From assembly GCA_958510875.1 (NCBI GenBank), contig OY294068.1, positions 17,774,297 through 17,838,296 on the forward strand: DNA of 64,000 bases. Direction: 5' to 3'. Numbering within the stretch: the stretch's first letter is position 1; each line of letters opens with the position of its first letter. Positions 1 through 10,410 of the stretch are shown here, one piece after another. The notes beneath the pieces are model-generated. The model was not told the DNA's origin. It saw only the letters and a program-made list of their open reading frames with translations, and ran no database searches. Position numbers and translations under genes: made by a program. This DNA is from Endomychus coccineus (taxonomy: Eukaryota; Arthropoda; Insecta; Coleoptera; Endomychidae).

Positions 1-219
1 TCAAAAATCGACCTCGTAACATGTAGGCTAGTTTTCTCTATCTTCTCTAGAAATTGGTGTTTCCTATCAAAAGTGTCCAATTTGGACCACTCTGTACATT
101 TCTAAATAATAGATAACTAATTTAGTATTACAAATTGTTGCGACTTATGCGAAAACTTCCTTTCCGCATATTTCATAATTTCCCATTACTGTAATCACCA
201 GTAAGCCATGCTGTTTTAG

Positions 220-3200
220 AGCCTGCAAGAATTTATGGATGGAGCAAAGGAAGGAGTAATTTACTTCAGTTTAGGATCTCAAGTGAAAAGTACGTCGCTG
301 CCTCCAGCAAAGCAACAACAAATTTTGAAAGCATTCTCCAGACTTAAGCAGAAAGTGATATGGAAATGGGAAGAAAGTCAAATGGATGGCCAACCGGAGA
401 ATGTTTTATTAGATACATGGTTCCCTCAAAACGACGTTCTAGGTAAGAGTGACAATCATTCAAAATATGTAATAAAAATAGCTCGAGAGGTTGATAAAAC
501 TTCCTAAGTCAATGTTTCATATAAATTTCATTGCATGGTGAATGTTCCAATTTTGACAATAACGATTGATACCGTAACTCGTCAAGTGCTATGAACAATT
601 AACTGATAATTTCAAGAGCACAACATGTGCTCATTTTTTTGCAGGCTACTATATCTAATATTGATTCATCTGGACAAAGTACAGAACATGGATTTGTTTT
701 GTGCTTAAGGAACGCGTGTTGTTCTTACAAATATGTTAATGTACAGTATAATCTAATCGACGAGATAACATCGACGCGCTAAAGAGCTTTCGGGTTGTTT
801 ATAATGACATTTTCCTTTGTGCCTCGAATGTAAACAGCTTGCATGTGAAGGAAAATAGGTCAATGTCGGGATTGGAGATAGAATGGTTCGAAATATCTGA
901 GGAGCATTATACGAGGCAAGGTGAAAAGTTCCTGAAAAATAAAACAGATGGCGCCACAATCGAAAATCCCATGTGACATTTGCGATGTACCATCTTTAAC
1001 TAGAACGCATTGAAATTTTCAGAATGTTTATGTCCTTTTTCCTGAATATGTAGAATATCGGGATTAAGGGTGAAATTGTGGTTATGTTCTAACAGGTGAT
1101 TCGCGTAATTAGAGTCCTCTTTTTTGAGCCTGTAACTTCTCAAATGTTCGTTGAACCTTACGCTGAAACTGCGTCCAGTTTGTCCTATGTAAAAAGCACT
1201 ATAGTCATCACATCTCAGTCTGTAAACTCCAGATTTCTTTAATTTATCAATTTTACATTTCGAGTTATTGATATACGAGCATAGGTTATTTGTATAACCA
1301 AAAAGATATCAGTGTTATTATTATTGTTCTTTTTAATAAGATCTAATTGTAATGATCAATCAGTAGATCATCTTTAATAGCTTTTGAACTAAGCAGATGT
1401 TTGGCTTCATTTCAGTTTTGACATTTTCAACGACATCTATATGAATCGAATTTTAGTTTAGGTTAGCTTAGTTTTACTTACTAAGATTAACTTCCATCAT
1501 TGATAATAGACGCACTTCAGACTTCACGTCTTCGAATTGAATTCACACATTGTACACTATGAAGGCAAGACGTTTACTGGAGATACGGCGCTTTGTGCCC
1601 CAAACAGACGGTATAGGCGCGTACGGCGAACCTTGACGATTTTTGTAAACATGGAAAAAAGTGAATTTCGCGTCTTAATTGAACATTATTTTTTGGGTGG
1701 AAAAAACATAACGCAAACCAAAGCATCGCTTGTTAAACATTATGAGGACTTTTCACCATCGATTGGAACGATTCACAAGTGGTTAACTGATTTTCGTTTG
1801 ACCACAAAGGACGCCGAACATTCTAGTCGTTAGTTAGTTGTTACAACGCCAGAAATCGTCGATAAAATCCATGGTAAATACTGGACTATCGGCGAGTTAA
1901 AGTGCACGAGATTACTGAGGCTTCAAAGGAGTGTTTGGAGATGTTCAAGCGCAATAAGGAATTTTTTGCGCCGTTTCGTAACCGTGGACGAAATATGGAT
2001 CCATCACAAAACAACAGATACCAAAGAACAGTCGAAACAGTGGACTTGGCCAATCGATGCCGAAAAAAAAAGTGGGTTTATCGGCCAACAAAGTGATGGC
2101 GACAGTTTGTGGGATGCGCACGGTATCGTCCATATCGATTACCTTGAAAAGGGGAAAACAATCCCCAGCATATATTATGCAGAGTTGTTGGATCGATTCG
2201 ACGCCACATTGAAGCGAAAGCGGTCGCGTTTGGCAAGGAAAAAAGTGCTCTTCCACCAGGATAACGCATCGGCGCACAGGTCCGCAGTAGCAATGGCAAA
2301 ATTGCATGAATTGCGGTACGAATTGGTTCGTCATCCACCATATTTTCCAGATTTGACTCCCTGCGATTTTTATATATTTTAAAACTTGAAGAAATGGCTA
2401 GGCGAAAAGAGTTTTGGCTCCAACGATGAAGTCATCGCTGAAACAAACGCCTATTTTAAAGGAATCGTATTATTTGGAAGGGATTGATAATTTCACGTTG
2501 GATGAAGTGTATCGGGCTACAAAGAAATTATGTTGAGAAATAAAATAAGTTTTGACCAAATAACTCATTTCTTGTTTCCTATTTTCAGGAACTTTTCACC
2601 TTTCCCTCGTACGGTAACTCATCAAGTGCTACAAACAATTCAATTCAAGATCACCACATGTGCTCATTTTTTTGCAGGCTAGTATATCTAATAATCATTC
2701 ATCTAGACAAAGTAAAGAACATGGATTTTTTTGTGATTTAGGATCGCGTGTTGCTCTTACAAATATGTTAATCAGCAGAGTATAATCTAATCGACGAGAA
2801 TATCGACGCGCCAAAAAGCTTTCGGTTTGTTTATAATGACATTTTCCTTTGTGCCTCGAATGTAAACAGTTTGCATGTGAAGGAAAACAGGTCAATGTCG
2901 GGATTGAAGATAATGGTTCGAAATATCCGAGGTGGTTTCCTCCCGTGTAGTCAAAATATTGTAAACAAGCGATGAAATAACATTTAAGGGCTCACTAATT
3001 TCTGTTGGATACGACAATATTATTTTGTGATGGAAGTTATCAAATCTATTTTTGTTTCGGGACAGATTATAATTACAGTTTTTATAAAATTATGTTAGAT
3101 TAATCAGAATAATTCTTAGCACATCCTAATCTGAAGATCTTCATCACCCATGGTGGACTGTTGAGTACTATTGAAGCTATTCACCATGCTGTTCCTGTAA

Positions 3201-5873
3201 TCGGAATACCGATTGTAAATGACCAAAAAGCAAATGTTCCAATAGCTGTAAGGAATGGATACGCTATTCAAATAAATTTGGATCAATTGAATGAGGAAAT
3301 TTTATATGATGCTATACAGGAAATTCTCAATAACTCTAAGTAAGTGTAAATAAGATGAAACTAGTATTTGGAGAGATGTAAGTGTACATCAATGGGAAAT
3401 ACTGATGTTGAGGTATTTTAGAATACTAGCCAAGAAGAATGTGAAGAGCCGGATAACGTGATAGTCTAGGAGCCAGAGCGATATTGATGGTCTGAACATT
3501 AACCCTATGACACTATGGTTAATCGTTAGAGGACGGTTCAATGACCAATTCATCTCACAGACCGAATTTCCCCCGGCTGCTAGATCTCGAGATACAACAT
3601 CCGCATTTTGTTTTTGACTGAAGGATAACCCTTTCTAAGTTGCGGTTACTTGAAAAGCATGCCATTCTTATACACTTCCACCATGTGCCATCATTTTTTA
3701 TAGTGCCCGTTTATCAGGCCGACCAGTTAAAATTGGACCGAAAATGGACTGCTACTTAACCCTCCCAAACCTGGTGGGAAATGTTCATTGGTGTTGGCAA
3801 TTGTTAACATACCCTATGCCATCAAAAGTTATCGGTCCATTTCCGAGTAATTGGCCATTACTTGGACCGAAAATGTTTCTCTTTTTCATTTTGTGGCAAA
3901 ACTTGCAATTTACAAGATAACATGATGGCACCATGTTAAATAACTTTATTGGAGGTCAAATAAAGAATTAAAATTATTGCCATCAGTCCTTGCCTATTTA
4001 AACCCCCCAAAATCCACTAAAACCACCCCCAAAAAATACAAATAATATGGATAATATGACCAATTTTATAATAAATTAGTAAATTTTTTCGAAACGGCAG
4101 TTTTTTTTGTTTTTGTTTTGTTTTGGAGGGTGGTTTTAGGGGTTTTTGGGGGGTTTGAATAGGCAAGGAATGATGGCATAATTTTTGAAACTTTTGATGG
4201 CATAGGGTATGTTAACAATTGCCAACACCAATGAACATTTTCCACCAGGTTTGGGAGGGTTAAGTAGCAGTCCATTTTCGGTCCAATTTTAACTAGTCGG
4301 CCTGATAAACGGGCACGATAAAAAATGATGGCACATGGTGGAAATGTATAAGAATGAAATGCTTTTAGAGTAACCTCAACTTGGAAAGGGTTAAACTCCA
4401 GTCAAAAAAAAAATGCGGATGCTGTATCTCGAGATCTAGCAGCCGGGGGAAATTCGGTCTGTGAGATGAATTGGTCATTGAACCGTCCTCTAACGATAAA
4501 CCATAGTGCCATCGGGTTAATGTTTAGGTTTAGACCATCAATATCGCTCTGGCTCCTAGACTATAAGCTTCCGTATGTTCTGTTAACATTTTAGTAGATA
4601 CATTTCGCTTCAGTAACCTTTGTTGCTCTGGCTCCTAGACTATAAGCTTCCGTATGTTCTGTTAACATTTTAGTAGATACATTTCGCTTCAGTAATCTTT
4701 GTCGTGAGTTGCGATGATGAGTTGTAATTAAAACGAAAACCCCGATCAGATTTTAGTAAAATTTTGATTGATGTATGGACGAAGCAAATTGTGTCTTCAA
4801 TAATCCGTGGTGTGTGAAATATAATTGGCTCATGGGAAGCAAATTTATGAAAAACATATTCCATTGGTATTGTGTTATTTTTTCGATAGGTAGTGAAATA
4901 ACATTGTGGAAAACGAGTTATTCAAATGAGAACAATTTATGTCATTCTTTAGAGAAACATGACAGGAGCAAGAACTATATCACTTAAAATTGATTAATAT
5001 TAGGATTCAAAACATGTTTTTACAATTTAATTTTGTTGTCTAGCTTATAAAAATTTGATGGTCTCCAATTTAAGTATTTTCGCACCATTTCACAACATCC
5101 AGGAAGAATTCTCTCGGAATTTATAAAATAAATAATAACTGTTCTTCAATTGACATGAATATCGTCTAGAGGTGGGTCCAGATTACTCGCACTCATGATC
5201 ACAATAATAACCTACGAGACTTGTTAAGCACGTCCTTAAACTCGTTTGGTCTGCGCGTCCAAACAGACTTTGACTCCTGCGGGTTGAGTGTAAATGATTG
5301 TGAAATTTTATCCAAATAGTGTATTCCACAATTCTATGTTTTATACTGACACCTGCTGTCAAAATTTGCCATCGAGTAAGGGCATCAAATAGACTGTGAC
5401 TTTACATCGATGAAGTCACTTGAATATATAAAGAGACTATGTCTTAAATATAAAAAGTAACCAAAATAAATTGGATTGATTAATAACAAAGCATAATGTA
5501 GCGGAGCCAACCTTTGTTGATTTTCATCATAATTTCTGAGTAAAAATAGGTGGTTAAAGTAGTTTTATTACTTTTTAGGTATGTGGAGAATGTCAAGATT
5601 AGGTCCAGCCTCTTACGAGATCAGCCTCTGAGTCCTATGGATACGGCAGTATTTTGGGTAGAACATGTTATTCGACACAAAGGTGGTGCTCATCTACAGA
5701 ATACGGGCATATTCTTAACATGGTATCAATATAGGTTACTGGATGTTGCCCTTTTTGTAATAGCTGTTCTTGCAATAGTTTTAATATGTTCATATCTCGT
5801 CACCAAAAAAGTTGTGAAATTATTGATGTCAAGATATTGCAGATGTGAAGCAAAGAAGAACAAGAAAGAATAA
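220..5873 (+). CDS. UGT: UDP-glycosyltransferase UGT-1, 3' part (last three exons)
   Basis: Exons are 220-442, 3120-3339 and 5579-5873 (TAA), all with AG/GT borders; the first exon or exons lie left of the window. The 245 residues match residues 271 onward of UGT-2 and UGT-3. Family role: transfer of a sugar from a UDP-sugar to lipophilic substrates in the ER lumen. The UGT signature runs from WFPQND across the first splice junction into the FITHGG segment and ends at the sugar-contacting Asp-Gln pair. Exon 3 carries the RHKGGAHLQ motif, a membrane helix and a Lys-rich tail ending KNKKE, a KxKxx ER-retrieval signal. The first intron is swollen by a mariner element and the second holds a foldback element. 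No frame break is seen in the exons. A polyadenylation signal follows at 5911. Confidence 0.93.
573..907. repeat. Direct repeat, copy 1 (about 330 bp)
   Basis: This stretch recurs at about 2612-2937 in the same orientation with scattered substitutions and small indels (roughly 85-90% identical by eye). Shared landmarks are a TTTTTTTGCAGGCTA block, AATCTAATCGACGAGA and TTCCTTTGTGCCTCGAATGT. The mariner copy at 912-2609 sits between the two repeats. No protein is recognised. Confidence 0.75.
1024..1250 (-). pseudogene. Penelope-like element GIY-YIG endonuclease fragment
   Basis: Read on the - strand, this stretch gives an open GIY-YIG nuclease segment with SGVYRLRCDD, then FYIGQTGRSF and VRFNEHLR, and ends near HIQEKGHK. 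GIY-YIG is the endonuclease fused to the reverse transcriptase of Penelope-like retroelements. Only the C-terminal domain is present, and it is inserted in the 5' part of mariner element 1. The same segment recurs in more damaged form at 26675-26820, 36787-36972 and 57965-58030. Confidence 0.75.
1651..2530 (+). pseudogene. mariner transposase, broken
   Basis: The N-terminal helix-turn-helix region starts MEKSEFRVLIEHYF and stops at 1833; a deletion removes the linker. Frame resumes at 1966-2382 with the DNA-cutting domain: VDEIWIHH (first Asp), HQDNASAHRS (second Asp) and TPCDFYIF (third Asp), the DD34D triad of mariner. A TAA follows FYIF, after which the remaining C-terminus (SFGSNDEVIAET) continues in a disturbed frame. 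It would cut and paste its own TIRs if intact, but it is clearly inactive. The start was chosen by match to the copy at 13160. Confidence 0.85.
2612..2937. repeat. Direct repeat, copy 2 (about 330 bp)
   Basis: Partner of the repeat at 573-907. It begins directly after the right TA of mariner element 1, and copy 1 ends directly before the left TA. This suggests the mariner landed at or near the junction of an existing tandem duplication. Confidence 0.75.
3462..4563. mobile_element. Foldback (long inverted repeat) element
   Basis: The outer arms, 3462-3830 and 4189-4563, are inverted copies of about 370 bp, starting TAGTCTAGGAGCCAGAGC and ending with its complement. A second inverted pair lies inside (about 3985-4040 against 4120-4180, around GGTGGTTTTAGGGG), so nearly the whole element folds on itself. 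No transposase ORF is visible. It lies in the last intron of UGT-1. This is either a non-autonomous foldback or MITE-like transposon or a local inverted duplication. Confidence 0.8.
4546..4703. repeat. 79-bp direct duplication at the foldback edge
   Basis: The stretch starting GCTCTGGCTCCTAGACTATA at 4546 repeats at 4625 almost unchanged. The first copy includes the last bases of the foldback element, so the duplication arose after that insertion and copied its outer tip. Confidence 0.8.
4714..5578. other. UGT-1 intron remainder, nothing recognised
   Basis: AT-rich intron sequence up to the acceptor TTTTTAG at 5572-5578. Short ORFs here (for example 4775-4987) have no recognisable domains, and I treat them as chance. 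Confidence 0.5.
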
Positions 5874-5910
5874 ATTGGCCAGATTTTGAATAATACTCAA
5901 CTGAATGTAT

Positions 5911-5916
5911 AATAAA
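5911..5916 (+). promoter_or_regulatory. Polyadenylation signal of UGT-1
   Basis: AATAAA lies 38 bases after the UGT-1 stop codon and is overlapped by a second AATAAA-like hexamer. Confidence 0.6.
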
Positions 5917-6357
5917 ATAAATGTAGCAAATCCAAACATTTTGTTTTGATTAGCTTAAAATCGAAGTATACAAACTGAACAGATATTACACGTCCAAGGA
6001 CATATAAATAATGATCTCCATTTATCATTTACATCTTCAATTACATAGATATAGGATTTGTATTGCATTTATTCTAGTTTGAGCAGTATGAAAAAAAGTT
6101 ATATTATTCGGTGTTATTAGAACAATAACTTCAGTGGTCTTCGAAGAAATAATGAAAAAACAACTGTGGATACAATATAACAGCTGTCCGATACGTCAAT
6201 AGAAACGTAGAATATTCAAAAATTCTAACTAATATGTAATTGATTTTTTCCAATCATTATTAGGTGCTGTCGAAGATTCAATAAAAAAATGTACTTTATA
6301 ACAGATGTGTATTATATCACCTTGCATTTTTCACACTTCTACAGCATAGTTTACAGC

Positions 6358-7435
6358 TAATCAAGGTAGTGATGAATTAATTCAGTTATTACACAATTGT
6401 TGATACTGCAACTTGAATTCCCAATCACCTTAAGGAGATCGTCAAATTATGTTTCAAGGTGGTGATGAATTAATTACCCAATTCTGCATACTGAAACTTG
6501 AATTCCGAAGTTAATTCTGTAACATCTTAAGGAAATCGTCAAACTGTGTTTCAAGGTGGTGATGAATCGATCGATTTATTACCCAATTATGGATACTGTA
6601 ACTCGAATTCCGAAGTTAATTCTGTAACATCTCTAGGAAATTGTCACTTATGTTTCAAGGTGGTGATGAATTAACCGAGTTATTACCGAATTCTGGATAC
6701 TGTAACTTGAATTCTGAAGTTAATTCTGTAACATCTCAGGGAAATCGTCAAACTATGTTCCAAGGAGCTGATGAATTAATCGAGTAATCACTCAATTCTG
6801 GATGCTGTAACTCGATTCTGAAGTTAATTCTGTAACATCTCAGGGAAATCGTCAAACTATGTTCCAAGGAGCTGATGAATTAATCGAGTAATCACTCAAT
6901 TCTGGATGCTGTAACTCGATTCTGAAGTTAATTCTGTAACATCTCAGGGAAATCGTCAAACTATGTTCCAAGGAGCTGATGAATTAATCGAGTAATCACT
7001 CAATTCTGGATGCTGTAACTCGATTCTGAAGTTAATTATGTAACATCTCAGGGAAATCGTCAAACTATGTTCCAAGGAGCTGATGAATTAATCGAGTAAT
7101 CACTCAATTCTGGATGCTGTAACTCGAATTCCGAAGTTAATTCTGTAACATCTCAGGGAAATCGTCAAACTATGTTCCAAGGAGCTGATGAATTAATCGA
7201 GTAATCACTCAATTCTGGATGCTGAAACTCGATTCTGAAGTTAATTCTGTAACATCACAGGGAAATCGTCAAACTATGTTCCAAGGAGCTGATGAATTAA
7301 TCGAGTAATCACTCAATTCTGTATGCTATAACTCGAATTCCGAAGTTAATTCTGTAACACCTCTAGGACATCGTCGACTATGTTTCAAGGTGCTGATGAA
7401 TCAATCGAGTTATCACCCAATTCTGATACTTGTTA
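6358..7435. repeat. 104-bp minisatellite, about 11 units
   Basis: The landmark GTTCCAAGGAGCTGATGAAT recurs at 6757, 6861, 6965, 7069, 7174 and 7278 (period 104-105). More diverged units (GTTTCAAGGTGGTGATGAA) lie at 6358, 6451, 6548 and 6653, with a last one at 7382. The central units are nearly identical and the outer ones divergent, the usual pattern of unequal exchange. The array fills most of the spacer between UGT-1 and UGT-2. Confidence 0.92.
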
Positions 7436-7649
7436 TTCTGACAGCATTTTTAATTCAGATGTTTCGGATATTAATCGATTAGAACTGTAATTTGCCATGT
7501 CATCATTCAGCTGACAGTAGCAAACTAATACATAAAAAAAACATTGAACATCTGAAAAAAATAATCAGGATGAATGATGAAACAATAGATTGAATTGTTC
7601 TACTTATTTCAAACAATGCAATTATTTTATCCAACTCCAAATATTTGAA

Positions 7650-7725
7650 TTGCCTTATCAAGATATGACATGAAACAATCGAAGATGAGACGATATTATT
7701 TGATGTTAGCAGTTACTCAATCAGT
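7650..7725 (+). promoter_or_regulatory. Candidate UGT-2 core promoter and conserved upstream block
   Basis: Bases 7650-7681 resemble 24914-24945 upstream of UGT-3: TTATC, a one-base difference, AGATATG, a short gap, then AAACAATCG. The block includes a GATA-type site (TTATC read in reverse). TCAGT at 7721, about 30 bases before the ATG, fits an arthropod initiator. Conservation between paralogues is seen; function is inferred. Confidence 0.4.
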
Positions 7726-7752
7726 CTGTTGATCGAAATTCAGGAATCTAGG

Positions 7753-9100
7753 ATGAATTATACAGTTCTGTGTGGTGTGGTTTTACTGGCAGGATGGGCT
7801 TCCGCTGCAAATATATTGGGGATTTACTACCATGGTGGCAAAAGTCATCACATATTGGGGGAAGCGCTCCTGAAAGCATTGGCGAGGAAAGGGCATAATG
7901 TGACGATGGCCAGTGCGTTTCCTTTGAAGGAAGCTTTCCCTAATTACACGGATATTCATCTAACTGGAATCCTAGAAGACCAAATCTGTAAGTAATTCAA
8001 GTGCGAACAATATTTTGAAAGGGACTACTTGCTGCTGGTGGACCTTTGCTACTTGCAAAGTGGTATATATTGCCAAGTTCGATATTTTTGCACTTTCTAA
8101 TAATACCCAAAATATCTCAGGGATCATATACAACGAACATCTTAGACCATTCATCACAAACCGTATCTACACTTAAATTGTCATATTACAAGGAACATTT
8201 TTCTATAGTTTTTCGAACTAAACGTTAAAATGCAATAGATAATTCTTTCAAATAACTGTGGAAAAACATTCAACAAATTAAAGACGTTTAATAATTTCAT
8301 GCAGAAATATATCTTCACGTAAATCACCCTGTACGCATATCTAGGTATGTCCAACAGTATGGTCATAAGTTTATTCTTTGTTGGGATGGGCCTGGGCACG
8401 TTAATTCACGATTTTTCCAAATAATTTTTGGAATTTTTTGGAATGTTTGAAATGAAGGTGCCTTTCAGCCCCGAAGTATTATGTTGAATGTTTTTTCACA
8501 TTATTTTTGACACAATAAACATATTGCCAATAAATCTCTTGATTTGATGGCATAGTATTTTCCGAATTTATATTTCATTTGTTGTGAACCCGGATTTTTC
8601 AAGCAAGTACTGTTATATGATTTGCGCAACCCTTTCGCTATACCACAGAAGGGTTCTGGACCAATTAGAGCCCAACGTGCTACTTCTCGGGCCAGTGAAT
8701 TAGCCTCTTCCTTGCCTTTGTAGCCTGTGTGTATCCAGGCTGAAGACAGTCTGTTTTGGCTGCCCAACGCTTGTAGAGTTTCTAAGCAGACCCAGACAAG
8801 TTTGGAATTGACCTGTAGGGAACTGAATGCTTTTATAGCCGCTTAGTTGTCAGCGTATAGGTGATGGTTTTTCCCCGAAACTCTTGCCTTAATAGCTCTT
8901 CTTCGGCACAGTGAACCTCAATGAGATTCTTGTCTTTGACTTGGCTATATATATACCTGCTCCTGCACATTCCTTGATTTTTGAGCCGTCTATGTAACAG
9001 GCCATTTCTGAATTTTTTCTCGAAGCTATACTTGGGAAGCATCTCATCCGATGGCATCTCCATTATGGGATCAGTTTTCAACTCATAGTATAGCTCGTAG

Positions 9101-9150
<50 letters not shown>

Positions 9151-9491
9151 ATTGCTTTCCGAATTATAACTGGTAGTACGAATTCTCTTTGTTCCTATTT
9201 ATTAAAAAAATTCAGATAACATTTTTGATACAGATTGACACCTGCATCTGTGGTTACTTAATCGGACACCGAAACGTGAGATGTAATGCGTGATAAAAAC
9301 TTCTATGAATGATGATACAGAACTATTTCGAAGTGAATATGCTTTTGTAACATGTTTCTCTCTGTCTCTCTGCCTCTCTCTCTGTCTCTCTCTCTCTCTC
9401 GTAGTCGAGAAAGAGTGCAAGAGCGAATGTTGACTCGCTCTCGGTGCGAATAAACAAATAAACAAATCTCGCTCTTGCACTCGTTCTAGAC

Positions 9492-9576
<85 letters not shown>

Positions 9577-10366
9577 GTTTGACAACAAGTGAATGTACCT
9601 ATAGTTCTCTTCAAACAACTAGGCCTGTACGTCATCAATGGGCGTATCAGATTATGAAAAGTTCTTGATTCACACGCATTATATTGGTAGGTTGGTAGTT
9701 TTGGTACATACATTTCCGTAAGCCACACGCTGCAGAATCAACTTTATCGGTTGTATTCGTCCCTAGTCGGTTAGCATTTCAAGTTTCTTATAGTGTTCGT
9801 CATTCCGAGCTTATCATGTTTATATATAAATATTTGCAGCTGTTATAACCTATAACATTCGTTAGTTTACATTGTTTACTCAGATTATCTTTTTAGAGTG
9901 AATATTAGTTTCAATACTTTCAATGTATTGTCGTGTATTAAAACGGATTACACTTTTAACGGACGTGCAGCAGAAATTGTGTTAGGTTCCCTGTGAATGA
10001 AGAAATCAGACAGCATCGGCATTTGAATACATAAGAATAAACAAGACAGGCCTGCAACTTGACAAAAATAACGTGATTCAAATACTATAGGACGGGGATG
10101 TTTTGTCTCTTTCTAGATCATTACAATGCCATTGACGTATGTGGTTTTCTTAGAAATTATACGTTACAATGTCTCTTTATCTAAATCATGAGTATCAGAA
10201 GAAGATAGACAACTTATAATGTCCCGATATTATTTCATACAGGTGCCAAGTTATTTGACCGAGAACTATATTGACGTACCCTGAACGCGCTCCACATGTC
10301 ATAATATGTAACAGCGTCTACGGATCGACAAGAGGTACATTTACTTGTTGTCAAACGAGAACGAGA

Positions 10367-10410
<44 letters not shown>

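Larger units (their letters stand above)
912..2609 (+). mobile_element. mariner element 1, with a nested Penelope fragment
   Basis: Inverted ends start CGAGGCAAGGTGAAAAGTTC at the left, with the complement at the right, flanked by TA at 910-911 and 2610-2611 (mariner target site). Element DNA is interrupted from about 1022 to 1630 by unrelated sequence containing a Penelope-like endonuclease fragment. Two other copies of the family lie at 12984-14122 and 35225-36027, in introns of the other two UGT genes. It sits inside an intron of UGT-1 in the gene's orientation. Confidence 0.88.

Noticed and set aside
6757..7380. CTGATGA in each 104-bp minisatellite unit
   Set aside because: No GAAA box and no pairing that would complete a hammerhead; older units have GTGATGA.
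9240..9300. CCGAAACGTGAG preceded by CATCT, with AGATG following
   Set aside because: It resembles the 3' half of a Penelope-type hammerhead, but the CUGAUGA box is missing, so no ribozyme can be claimed.
9202..9728. ORFs with long Ser-Leu runs on the - strand
   Set aside because: Translation of CT/GA microsatellites.
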